This document shows positions 8,692 through 17,422 of a stretch of DNA of 64,000 nucleotides, piece by piece. How positions within the stretch are numbered: the stretch's first letter is position 1; each line of letters begins with the position of its first letter. Source of the stretch: Cyclobacterium lianum. GTDB taxonomy: Bacteria > Bacteroidota > Bacteroidia > Cytophagales > Cyclobacteriaceae. The notes below the pieces were generated by a model that worked only from the letters and a program-made list of their open reading frames with translations, searched no databases and was not told the origin of the DNA. The translations under genes and the position numbers were made by a program. The stretch covers positions 61,203-125,202 of the forward strand of contig NZ_FRCY01000018.1 of NCBI RefSeq assembly GCF_900143075.1, in the 5' to 3' direction.

Positions 8692-9804
8692 TCAATTGTT
8701 AATTTTTTTCAAAGCACTGATTATTTCTTTATCGGGCTTGTTCTGGATTTCAAGCAGGGCAAGCAGTTCCTGTTTCCAAAGGCCTTTTTCCAGGTAGTCC
8801 AATACCATATACTGCTGCTCCTTACCCAGGTTAACCTGAGTTCCCAATACCTCCAGGATTTTCCTGCTCTGAGCGGGATTACTTGCCTCCAACTGGATTA
8901 AAAGCCGGGATTGGCTGTCCGGGTGCAGATCAAGCTGGCTCATTTTCTGCAAGATCCGCATCTGTAGCCGGAACGGCGATCGCTCAAAAGTTTCCCAAAG
9001 CCAGACCTGCCGGTCCCCTGATTGAAACATCTCATCAGGTAACTCTTCCAGGAGGTGAGCCGCCAGGAAAATGTTTTTTCCTCTGATGATTTCCAACAAT
9101 GGCCCGGCAAATCGGGGATCATCTTCGGCATCCCTATCCCTGATCTGCTCAAAAGCCCAGTATTGGTAGGGATGGTGACCACTCTCCAAAAACCTGATCA
9201 GCGTGTCATCGGAATGATTGGCTACGGTATGTGCTTTGGTTGCTGCTGAGAGGGTACCATGGGCCAGATGCCAGAGGGTATAGCAAGAGTACACCGCACC
9301 GGATATTACCTCGCTTTGGATGGTCTTGGAGGTGGCACCTGTCACCGCATCTACTCCGTTGGATTCAGCAGTGCTGGTGCTTACCACCAGGTCTGAAATC
9401 GAGTAATTTCCCAGTATAGACCGTTCGTTGCTCAGTATGGCCTGCAATTTTTCATAATCCGAATCCTCAAAAGGAATGTGGTCCAGTTTGGTCAGGATTT
9501 CTCCCTCGGGCATTTCAAAATGCCGGTAATTGCCCAGCAGGTCCCAGTAGAAATTGATGTATACCGGATAGCATTTATTGGTATGACATACCGGGGTAAA
9601 AATTTCCGCCATGTATTGCATGTCCCTGCCTTCAGCATCTTCCAACACAAATAGCTCATAGCGGATCGAATCGGTCTCGACCGTTTCTATCAAACGCCTG
9701 TTTGCCTCCTGTTCCTGGCCGGGACCCTTTAAGCCCACATGCAGGCCGGTCAACAGGATTAGACTATAGGTCAATATTTTTAAACCAGGTTCAAACATAC
9801 ACAT
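8692..9804 (-). CDS. Exported protein with FMN-binding-type flavinylation motif (DAVTGATS)
   Basis: This 370-residue protein has an N-terminal hydrophobic segment (LKILTYSLILLTGLHVG) consistent with a signal peptide. Around residues 152-161 it reads DAVTGATSKT, close to the D(A/G)xSGATxTS signature in which ApbE-type transferases attach FMN to a Thr in NqrC/RnfG-like domains. The acceptor would be Thr158. An earlier block has Cys73 and Cys78 (CHTNKC) followed by YPVYINFYWDLLGNY. The C-terminal half is helical and leucine-rich, possibly a HEAT-like solenoid. I do not recognise the whole family. Between a sugar-binding lipoprotein and an exported FAD oxidoreductase, a covalently flavinylated electron carrier is an attractive inference. 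The GAT motif alone is the evidence. The second Met (position 3) is an equally good start. Confidence 0.6.
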   Translation of the reverse strand: MCMFEPGLKILTYSLILLTGLHVGLKGPGQEQEANRRLIETVETDSIRYELFVLEDAEGRDMQYMAEIFTPVCHTNKCYPVYINFYWDLLGNYRHFEMPEGEILTKLDHIPFEDSDYEKLQAILSNERSILGNYSISDLVVSTSTAESNGVDAVTGATSKTIQSEVISGAVYSCYTLWHLAHGTLSAATKAHTVANHSDDTLIRFLESGHHPYQYWAFEQIRDRDAEDDPRFAGPLLEIIRGKNIFLAAHLLEELPDEMFQSGDRQVWLWETFERSPFRLQMRILQKMSQLDLHPDSQSRLLIQLEASNPAQSRKILEVLGTQVNLGKEQQYMVLDYLEKGLWKQELLALLEIQNKPDKEIISALKKINN

Positions 9805-9824
9805 TCGTTAACACCCCAAAGTAT

Positions 9825-12305
9825 TTATTCATAGGTAAATGTAGCTGTAGCGCTACACCTATCGTTTGCTACCAGGCGAACCCACCTGGCCTCGATTTCG
9901 TCCGGAAAGGACTCCAGATGGGTTTGACCAGGGGCGACGGTAATCTCTTTCCAATCCATCCAGGGACCATGGCCTACGGGCTCAAACTGGATGGTAAACG
10001 TGACTTCCTTGCTCGAATCATGCTGAAGTTCCAATTTCCTCTGGTCATAAAAAGCGAACAAATACGGATCAGAAGGTACGCCGGCTTCCACAACAGTATT
10101 TGCCCAGGGTCCACCCTTGCCCACTGGCTTACCCAGTTTCCACAGGTCATCGATCACCCCGGCCCAGACCGCAAGTTCTCCATCTTCAGACACGATGATG
10201 TGTTCATTTCCATCCGCAGCCTGTGGGTCCACTCCGCTCAGGAGCAACATCCCTCTGTAGGAAGCGTAATCATTGATGCGCAGCTTATGGGAAGCTACAG
10301 GCCTTATCTTGGCAAATCCGTCGGCATTTTCAGCCGGTAATTCGTAGAAAGTGCCGTGGCAGTTGAAAAGGTCTCTTTCCGTAGCCACTTCCCTGGCAAT
10401 CCTGAGTTTTCCAGCCATAGAGGGGGCCGTAAAAGCAGGATCACCTTTGGGAAGCCTCCACCTTCTGCCCTGGTCATCCTGTATCAATACGGAGGCTTCA
10501 TCTACCTCAAACACCTTTTCCGGAATGGCAAATCCTTCGTTGATAAAAGACTCAGTTTCAGAGTCCTCAACTTTAACCAGCTGCAGCTTTTCATCCATTT
10601 CATAATAACCGGCATTTTCAACACTTTCTCCCTGGTAACGTTTGGCGGCAATGCCCAGTTTCCTTCGGTTGTCGCCCAATCCATATAACAAACCGCCGGT
10701 ATATCCATCTTTCTGAATGGGGATAATACCCTCAAATATATCCTTTTGATAAGCAGTTCGCTGTTCCGGATTGGAAAAAGAAAAATGGACAGAGGCCCTT
10801 GTTGCCCCATCAGTTGTTACCCTGATCCATTCCCCTTTAGTGTCCTGATCGAAGGAAAGCCAGCTACTTTCAGCCCCATCCAGGGAAACTACCTGCAGCT
10901 CTTCCCAGTCTCCGGTACCATTTCTGTCGATTTCCAGACTAAAATTAACCGCACGGTCTCCCTGGTTTTGCAGCCATACGTTTTTCTCCTTCCAACCGGA
11001 AAACAACATGGGTTCTGAGGGTTCATTGGCTGCAACTTCTTCCTCCAGCCAAAGGGCACCATTGGCGGTGGCAGGACCCAGTTTGTCCGGCATATCCATA
11101 TCGGTAAACCACAAATTAGAGTTCGATTGTCCGGGGCCTTCGATATTTCCTTTGGCGCTTCGCTTATTGAGAAATTCCCGTTGGGCAGAATCATCACAGC
11201 CAAAAACCAATCCATTCTGCCAGCGGGTAAAATCACCGATGACTTTCAGGTAAGCAGACCGGGGCCGGATCCCGCCAGTCTGACCCTTCTGAAAGGATCC
11301 GGGAAATTTCCAGAACATGCCGTGCATGGTCATCAGGTAATCCGGCTCTTCCTCAGTCCCCACGTCCCGGATCCGGGGCCATTCGGTGTTCCAGCCATGG
11401 GCTCCGTCATAGCTGTGGCTTGCTTTGGGTAAGCGGTAAAAGTCCCAGCCTTCCTCTGCGTCACGTACTCCGAGGATCACTGATTTGTGGTCCCAGCCGG
11501 TAGCCCAGATGGGATCGGTTTCGGGATTTGGATTGCCATGAATACCTCCGGGGCCTGTTACTTCCACAAACTGGTTTCTCCGCACCAAATGCCAGTCTGT
11601 CCCGTCCCATTCATACAGCGCGCCTGCTTCAATAGAAAAATCCTTAAGGGCTTCCTGACCGGTTTCACCGTTGTTGGAATAAACCATAACCCCTTGTCCG
11701 GAGTACAATCCTTTTCCATGTGCCCCCAGAAGCAATTCGGCTTCCTGAGCCATTTCGCCCTCCTTTCTGGTGACATTTCCATCTACATACAGGGTATTGG
11801 TTTCCAGGTTATGCACATTTACCTCGTAAAATCCCTCTTCCATGGTCCCGTAGTAGATCTTATTGGCCGGATCGGTCAGGTGCCGGGCGTTTCCCGTATG
11901 CCTGCCGGGCATGGTTTCATATGAAATGGTGCGGACCTCGCCGGTATTGTCTATGGCATATGGCCCGATAAACAGCTGTTCACTTTCCCTGTGAATCATA
12001 CGGTTAGCTGGCGTGCCTCCGATACTCTCCTCCCGGGTGGTAAAACTCAGATCAGGATTGATCTCATAGAGTTTATCGGAGGAGCCAAAGGGGAAATGAG
12101 GACCATAGGTCACCACCCAAAGCTTGCCTGCCCATGGCACCACAGCACCGGTACCACATTCACCCTCTTCGTTGTAGTAGGCCAGGTGGGGATAGATTCC
12201 GCTGATATGGGGATAGGCAGGTCTCTCTACGACTTCAGGTGAATTCTTGTTACAAGCCAGGAGAGTCAGAAGAAGATAAAACGACCAATTTTTCAAACGA
12301 TACAT
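9825..12305 (-). CDS. Surface lipoprotein, beta-propeller-like, unknown function
   Basis: I choose the ATG at 12305 (826 aa); the reading frame extends 24 bases upstream only through a TTG. The N-terminus MYRLKNWSFYLLLTLLACNKN contains a lipobox with Cys at about residue 18, so the mature protein is probably membrane-anchored. The long body has recurring blocks such as GKLWVVTYG, KLYEINPDL, NKIYYGTMEEGFYEV, DYLMTMHGMFWKFP and GNEHIIVSEDGELAVWAG, consistent with beta-propeller blades. A C-terminal beta-sandwich ends in WVRLVANDRCSATATFTYE. I do not recognise a named family. It follows susD after about 80 bp and precedes the FMN-motif gene by 20 bp. A role as a glycan-binding or degrading surface component fits the place usually taken by a SusE/F-type or enzyme lipoprotein, but that is inference. 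Confidence 0.65.
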   Translation of the reverse strand: MYRLKNWSFYLLLTLLACNKNSPEVVERPAYPHISGIYPHLAYYNEEGECGTGAVVPWAGKLWVVTYGPHFPFGSSDKLYEINPDLSFTTREESIGGTPANRMIHRESEQLFIGPYAIDNTGEVRTISYETMPGRHTGNARHLTDPANKIYYGTMEEGFYEVNVHNLETNTLYVDGNVTRKEGEMAQEAELLLGAHGKGLYSGQGVMVYSNNGETGQEALKDFSIEAGALYEWDGTDWHLVRRNQFVEVTGPGGIHGNPNPETDPIWATGWDHKSVILGVRDAEEGWDFYRLPKASHSYDGAHGWNTEWPRIRDVGTEEEPDYLMTMHGMFWKFPGSFQKGQTGGIRPRSAYLKVIGDFTRWQNGLVFGCDDSAQREFLNKRSAKGNIEGPGQSNSNLWFTDMDMPDKLGPATANGALWLEEEVAANEPSEPMLFSGWKEKNVWLQNQGDRAVNFSLEIDRNGTGDWEELQVVSLDGAESSWLSFDQDTKGEWIRVTTDGATRASVHFSFSNPEQRTAYQKDIFEGIIPIQKDGYTGGLLYGLGDNRRKLGIAAKRYQGESVENAGYYEMDEKLQLVKVEDSETESFINEGFAIPEKVFEVDEASVLIQDDQGRRWRLPKGDPAFTAPSMAGKLRIAREVATERDLFNCHGTFYELPAENADGFAKIRPVASHKLRINDYASYRGMLLLSGVDPQAADGNEHIIVSEDGELAVWAGVIDDLWKLGKPVGKGGPWANTVVEAGVPSDPYLFAFYDQRKLELQHDSSKEVTFTIQFEPVGHGPWMDWKEITVAPGQTHLESFPDEIEARWVRLVANDRCSATATFTYE

Positions 12306-12384
12306 GTTTTTCTTTTTGGGTTTGAACAAAATTATGGGAAGACAAAGAGCACCTGTCTTCCCAAATGTAGCAATTTTGAATCAC

Positions 12385-14073
12385 TCAATACCCCGGATTT
12401 TGATCCAGATTGGCATTGATCAGTATTTCCTTGGATGGGATGGGCCAGAGGTATTGCTTCGGGGCTTCAAACCTCCTGATGGCGAGTCTTTTTACCAATC
12501 CCGCTTCATACATGGGCGACAGATCCGCCACTCCATCTTCATCAATTTCGGGCGTCATAGGAAAGAACCACAAATCCTGATCTACTACTTTTTCCCTTAG
12601 TTCATCAACGTCCAGCATACCGTAGATATCCCTGTTCAATACTTTCTCTGCAATTTCCCATCGGATGATGTCGCTGTATCGAATTCCTTCAAATCCAAAC
12701 TCCATTCTCCGCTCGGTTCTCAGCAAAGTCCGCAGGGCCGCCTGATCGGTCGTCGTAATGGCGGGATAGGCAGCTGTTTCCGAAGGATCCACCCCATAGG
12801 CTCTTGCCCGCACGGCATTCATGGCTTCGTGAACAGCTGGTTCGATTTCCCCCAATTCGATTTTAGCCTCCGCATACATAAGCAATACGTCCGCATAGCG
12901 CATCAATATCTCATCGTTTTCGGCCTGAAAATTTGGTAGCCATTCTTCGTCTACTCCCTTTTTTCTGAGCAGTCCATTGAAAGAGGCAAACTGAGCAACC
13001 GACCGGGTATCGTTGTTTGTCTGCATGGTGCCTGTATTAAAATTCATCACCATGGTGGAATCCGGATGCGGCTGGTAGGTAAATCCCAGGTGTCGGGAAC
13101 CAAAGGGAACGATGGTGGCCGCGCACCTGGGATCCCGGTTTTCAAAGGGATTTTGGGGATCATAAAGGGGTGATTCATCTATAGGCAAACCGTCTGTACA
13201 CAAATAAGCGTGGAACAAATCCCAGGAAGGCGCCTGGGCACCACCCCAGCCTCCTCTGTTTCTGGGCAGGTAATCGCGTACGCCCCAGGTGACGTTCAGC
13301 GATCTGGATCTGGGCATGGCAAAGATGACTTCAGAAGGATTTCTTGTGCCGGTCAGGAACAATTCCGAATAATCAGGGTAAAGTTCATAAATGCCCAGAT
13401 CCATACAAGCTTTAGCGGCATCTCTGGCTATTTCCAGGTCGCCCATCTGCAGGGCAAACCTTGCCTTGTATGCGTAGGCAGCTCCTTTGGTAGCCATTTT
13501 ATTTTCTGAAGACCCGTAGCTTTCCGGCAAGAGTGCCGCAGCCTGGTCAAAATCCTCGTAAACAGCTTGCTTTACGGTATTTTTGTCGGTTCGGCTAAGG
13601 GTAAAGGCTTCCTCAAGATCGAGAATCGAAGTTGAGTACACTACATCTCCGTACAGAAAGACCAGCTCTCCATACTTGGCTGCTCTGACAAAATGGGCAT
13701 TGCCGGCAAACTTGTTTATGGTTTGTTCCGGAACGGTGTTTTGGATTTTATCCAGGTTCAGGAGTATGGTATTGGACCTGGCAATGACTTTGTAGGTGTT
13801 GCTCCAGATATTGTTTACCGTGCCCCATTCGCCATTTATGGTGGCATTCGTAATGGGTGTCAAAGCCTCCCTGTTGGTAAAATCATCCGTCCAGGAATCG
13901 CTGAATCCGGGCCAGAATACACTTCTGAAAAGGTCATTGACCGACATTTCTACTTCTGTCTCATTGGAGTACCAGGCTTCGCTTGATCCTTCTGATAGCG
14001 GGTTCAGATCCAGATCAGCACAGGATACCGCTCCAATTAATAATCCGCTGTATATGATAGATTTCAATTTCAT
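12385..14073 (-). CDS. susD: SusD/RagB-family nutrient-binding outer-membrane lipoprotein
   Basis: The 562-residue product starts MKLKSIIYSGLLIGAVSCADLDLNP, with a lipobox Cys at residue 18 and the DLxPLS opening typical of SusD. TPR-like helices follow (KMATKGAAYAYKARFALQMGDLEIARDAAKACMDLG cover two of them). The C-terminal RagB/SusD domain carries EILMRYADVLLMYAEAKIELG and RTERRMEFGFEGIRYSDIIRW. SusD proteins bind the glycan at the cell surface and form a lid over the SusC barrel. The gene starts 13 bp after susC stops and is clearly co-transcribed. The glycan specificity cannot be read. Confidence 0.95.
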   Translation of the reverse strand: MKLKSIIYSGLLIGAVSCADLDLNPLSEGSSEAWYSNETEVEMSVNDLFRSVFWPGFSDSWTDDFTNREALTPITNATINGEWGTVNNIWSNTYKVIARSNTILLNLDKIQNTVPEQTINKFAGNAHFVRAAKYGELVFLYGDVVYSTSILDLEEAFTLSRTDKNTVKQAVYEDFDQAAALLPESYGSSENKMATKGAAYAYKARFALQMGDLEIARDAAKACMDLGIYELYPDYSELFLTGTRNPSEVIFAMPRSRSLNVTWGVRDYLPRNRGGWGGAQAPSWDLFHAYLCTDGLPIDESPLYDPQNPFENRDPRCAATIVPFGSRHLGFTYQPHPDSTMVMNFNTGTMQTNNDTRSVAQFASFNGLLRKKGVDEEWLPNFQAENDEILMRYADVLLMYAEAKIELGEIEPAVHEAMNAVRARAYGVDPSETAAYPAITTTDQAALRTLLRTERRMEFGFEGIRYSDIIRWEIAEKVLNRDIYGMLDVDELREKVVDQDLWFFPMTPEIDEDGVADLSPMYEAGLVKRLAIRRFEAPKQYLWPIPSKEILINANLDQNPGY

Positions 14074-14086
14074 GACTCACTCAAAT

Positions 14087-17000
14087 TTAAAATTGTACAG
14101 AAACGCCCATTAGGAAAGAAGTGGTGATCGGGTAACCACTCGCAGATACTTCCGGATCCCAGCCCGGAGGATAATTATTGACCGTCCATACATCAGAGGC
14201 ATTGGTATAGACCCGAATGTTTTGCATCCCCAATCGCTCTACCACAGGCCTTGGCAAAGTATATCCCAGAGAGATATTTTTCAGCCTGAAATAGGCACCA
14301 TTGATCAACCAGAAATCTGACATGGCAAAGTTGTTGCCCTCACTGTTTCTGGACAGTCTGGGATAGCTGACCTCCCTATTCTCCTGTTCTGTATTGTAGG
14401 TACTCCAGAATTCACCATCGAGAATTTTGGGCACATGACCCCAATTTTCCATAATGGGTTGTACCATCAGACCGGATAGCCTGGCGTTTTGCCTGCCGAC
14501 CCCCTGCACCACGATACCAAAATCGAAGTTTTTGTAATCCAGGCGAATGTTACCCCCATACAGGAATCTGGGCATACTTCCGCCCAGCAAAACCCGGTCG
14601 TATTCCGGAGAAATACGTCCGTCAGGTTCTCCATTTGGTCCGCTGATATCCACGTACCTTACGTCCCCTGGCCGAACATTTGCATTCATCACAGCAGAAT
14701 TATTGACCTCCTCCTGACTTTGGTAGAGTCCGTCCGATACATATCCGTACCATTCGTCAAACTCTGACCCTTCCATCCGGACCTGGTTTCCCAAAAACTG
14801 TATTCCTCCCAGGTCACCCATTACTGATCTGAAGTCAGAAAGATTGAAACTTATCGAGTAACTCAGCTCGTTGATGTCATCTGCCCAGCCAAGATCCATT
14901 TCCCAGCCTTCGGTGTACATCTCACCCGTATTCTGGTCCGGATTATCAAAACCTATATAATCCGGGATCTCCAGAGGCAACAACATGTCCCGGGTAGTTT
15001 TTTTGTAATATTCGCCGGAAAAATTCAGCCTGTAGTTGAGGAAATTGGCATCAATTCCGATATTGTAGGAGGAGGTTTTCTCCCAGGAGATATCCGGGAT
15101 GGCATATTGCCATTGGGCAGCCGATTGGGAGGACACCACATTGGAACCCTGATGGAAAAGTACATTGCTGAAGCCAATGGTAGATTGATAGGGATAATTT
15201 CCTATTCGTTCATTCCCCAGAGTACCATAGGATCCCCTGAGTTTGAGAAAAGAAATTCCGCTCAGACCCTGTAAGAAATTTTCCTTTGACAACACCCAGC
15301 CTGCAGAGAAGGAAGGAAATGATCCCCAGCGGTAGTCCCGGGCAAAGCGGGAAGAAGCATCATACCGTATATTAGCCTGCACAAAGTATTTTTCCTCATA
15401 ATTATAAGAAACCCTGCCAAACCAGGAATTATAGGCGTTCTCAAATGCACTACCACTGTTGCCTCTGAATTCCAGGGGCCCGAGGTTCAGGTAGGGGTAG
15501 TTGTCCAGTAAAAACTGATCTCTGGAGGCTCCGAGATTTTCATAAAAGGCCTGAAAACTTTCGTTCCCTGCCATTAGACTGAGATTGTGTTTGCCAATTA
15601 CCTTATCGTAATTGAGCAATAGCTGGGTGGTGAGGTTATAATTGTCGTTACGTGACTCGCTCAGGTTCGTAGAATTGGCCCACTGTAGTGTTCCCAGAGT
15701 TGCAGAGGGATCATCCCAGGCCGTATAGGTCACCCTTTTCTGAAAATTCTTTCCCTTGTTGAAGCCAAAATTGGGAGAGGCGATGGCAGAAATCTTCAGA
15801 CCGTCCACCACTTCATAATTAAGACCCAACCGACCACCAACCTGGTTTTCCCAGTTCTTTCTGAATCCGCCATACTTTAACTGCCCATAAATATTCGCAC
15901 CGGTTTTGCCCTCAGCTACTCTGCCATCCTGCCACTCAGCAGCGTATACAGGAGCGGAGATATTCATGTAATAGATGGGATCGATACTGGGCTGATCCAG
16001 GATTTCCCTCCTCAGAAAAATATCGGCGGTAAAGCCTAATCTCTTCGTAATGTTGCCATCAGTATTTACCCGGGCAGTAACCCGCTCAAACGTCCTGCCT
16101 TCGTACAAAGCATCGAATTTATCATAAACAATAGAGGCTTTGGTCCGGATGGCTTCACTCCCACCCGAGATATCCAGCGCATGACGCTGTCTCGGTGCAT
16201 TGCTTTTCAGAATCAGGCCTACCCAGTCGGTATTGGGGTATAGATCAGGATTGGAAGCGTTCAATTCCATGTAATTTTCTACCATTTCCTGAGGATACAA
16301 AGGATATTCATTGCCATCATTTCCATTGTCATTCCAGCGCAATTCATTGACGATTTCCATATACCGGATCACGTCCACATATTCCGGAATTCTGGTGGGT
16401 ACCTCCGTACCGTATTCAAAATTATAGTTCAGGCTCAACTCTCCTTTTTTAGCTCTTTTGGTAGTTACCAAAATAACTCCTGCCGCTGCGCGGGAACCAT
16501 AAATTGAGGCGGAAGCCGCATCTTTCAGAACGGATATATTTTCAATGTCATTTGGGTTGATATGGTCGATGCTGTTCACCGGCACACCGTCCATAATGAT
16601 CAGCGGATTGCTGTCCCCAATGGTGGTCACACCCCGTATGCGGATATTGGCAGATGAACCTGGTGCATTGTTGTTTCGTGTGACCATCACTCCGGATACC
16701 TGTCCCTGAAGTGCCTGAGACACATTCGGAGTACGCCTTTCTGCCAGATCTCGCCCGCCGATGGTGGCTACGGCACCTGTGAGATCACTTTTCTTCTGGG
16801 TACCATAGCCCACCACGACTACTTCACCCAATTCAGACATGTCCGGCTCGAGGGTCACGTCAATTACCTGTCTGTTGTTTACGGCTTCCTCCCGGGTGAT
16901 GTACCCCAGGAAGGAAAATACCAGCGTAGCCTCTGCAGAAGGCACGCTGATCTGGTAGTTGCCATCAATATCGGTCACTGTACCTGTACTGGTACCCTTG

Positions 17001-17137
17001 ACCAATATACTCGCTCCAGGAAGCGGCTGTTCGGATTCATCCAAAACAGTACCACTCACCTGGACCGATTGTCCCATTGTCAGGCCGGTTCCTCCAATAA
17101 AAAGAATCCAAAGCCATAGCAGTAATCTTGTTTTCAT
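14087..17137 (-). CDS. susC: SusC/RagA-family TonB-dependent outer-membrane transporter
   Basis: The product is 1016 aa with a signal peptide (MKTRLLLWLWILFIGGTGLTMGQ). It has an N-terminal carboxypeptidase-D-like regulatory domain (QVSGTVLDESEQPLPGASI), then the SusC linker VVVGYGTQKKSDLTGAV and a plug domain with IRIRGVTTIGDSNPLIIMDG and SVLKDAASASIYGSRAAAGV. The rest is a beta-barrel ending FLMGVSVQF, with a terminal Phe. It imports oligosaccharides bound by SusD using TonB energy. It is the first gene of the operon. Its upstream region, shared with the divergent lacI-type gene, holds paired LacI-like operators, so repression relieved by a sugar ligand is the likely control. Confidence 0.96.
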   Translation of the reverse strand: MKTRLLLWLWILFIGGTGLTMGQSVQVSGTVLDESEQPLPGASILVKGTSTGTVTDIDGNYQISVPSAEATLVFSFLGYITREEAVNNRQVIDVTLEPDMSELGEVVVVGYGTQKKSDLTGAVATIGGRDLAERRTPNVSQALQGQVSGVMVTRNNNAPGSSANIRIRGVTTIGDSNPLIIMDGVPVNSIDHINPNDIENISVLKDAASASIYGSRAAAGVILVTTKRAKKGELSLNYNFEYGTEVPTRIPEYVDVIRYMEIVNELRWNDNGNDGNEYPLYPQEMVENYMELNASNPDLYPNTDWVGLILKSNAPRQRHALDISGGSEAIRTKASIVYDKFDALYEGRTFERVTARVNTDGNITKRLGFTADIFLRREILDQPSIDPIYYMNISAPVYAAEWQDGRVAEGKTGANIYGQLKYGGFRKNWENQVGGRLGLNYEVVDGLKISAIASPNFGFNKGKNFQKRVTYTAWDDPSATLGTLQWANSTNLSESRNDNYNLTTQLLLNYDKVIGKHNLSLMAGNESFQAFYENLGASRDQFLLDNYPYLNLGPLEFRGNSGSAFENAYNSWFGRVSYNYEEKYFVQANIRYDASSRFARDYRWGSFPSFSAGWVLSKENFLQGLSGISFLKLRGSYGTLGNERIGNYPYQSTIGFSNVLFHQGSNVVSSQSAAQWQYAIPDISWEKTSSYNIGIDANFLNYRLNFSGEYYKKTTRDMLLPLEIPDYIGFDNPDQNTGEMYTEGWEMDLGWADDINELSYSISFNLSDFRSVMGDLGGIQFLGNQVRMEGSEFDEWYGYVSDGLYQSQEEVNNSAVMNANVRPGDVRYVDISGPNGEPDGRISPEYDRVLLGGSMPRFLYGGNIRLDYKNFDFGIVVQGVGRQNARLSGLMVQPIMENWGHVPKILDGEFWSTYNTEQENREVSYPRLSRNSEGNNFAMSDFWLINGAYFRLKNISLGYTLPRPVVERLGMQNIRVYTNASDVWTVNNYPPGWDPEVSASGYPITTSFLMGVSVQF

Positions 17138-17422
17138 TTTGGGTTAATTTTGGTTTTATAATTTTATTAATAAATAAATAGTTTTATGAAATAATATTCT
17201 AAATTAGCATGGTTCGACACTATAAAAAAGCTTTTAATTAACATTTAAAAATTTTTTATACTGTAAACGTTATCGAAAACGTTTACATTTAACAAAAATT
17301 CAAATAATCAGGGCTTTTTTTAGTAATTTGCAAATTCCGGCCTTTCATCACCAACACGATGGAATTCACCTATCTTCGGCGCCAACACCCCTGACGTCAG
17401 ACCGGCTAAAAAATCTATTCCT
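17138..17422. promoter_or_regulatory. Divergent susC / lacI-family intergenic region
   Basis: This 285-bp AT-rich region separates susC (minus) from the LacI regulator (plus). On the minus strand, TAATTTAG (17199-17206) matches the Bacteroidota -7 consensus TAnnTTTG at 7 of 8 positions and lies about 60 bp before the susC start, but I see no convincing TTG box at the required distance. Upstream of it lie the paired operators at 17262-17287. On the plus strand TAGTAATTTG (17321-17330) is a weak promoter candidate for the regulator. The promoter calls are tentative; the operator is the firm element. Confidence 0.5.
17262..17287. promoter_or_regulatory. Paired LacI-type operators (perfect 10-bp inverted repeat, 6-bp spacer)
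   Basis: The left arm TGTAAACGTT and right arm AACGTTTACA are exact reverse complements separated by ATCGAA. Read another way, two abutting 12-bp LacI-type half-palindromes lie side by side: GTAAACGTTATC (17263-17274) and GAAAACGTTTAC (17275-17286). Each is centred on ACGT, as in the AAACGTTT core of LacI/PurR/CcpA sites. The position between susC and the divergent LacI-family gene makes it the probable binding site of that regulator for both promoters. Confidence 0.75.
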
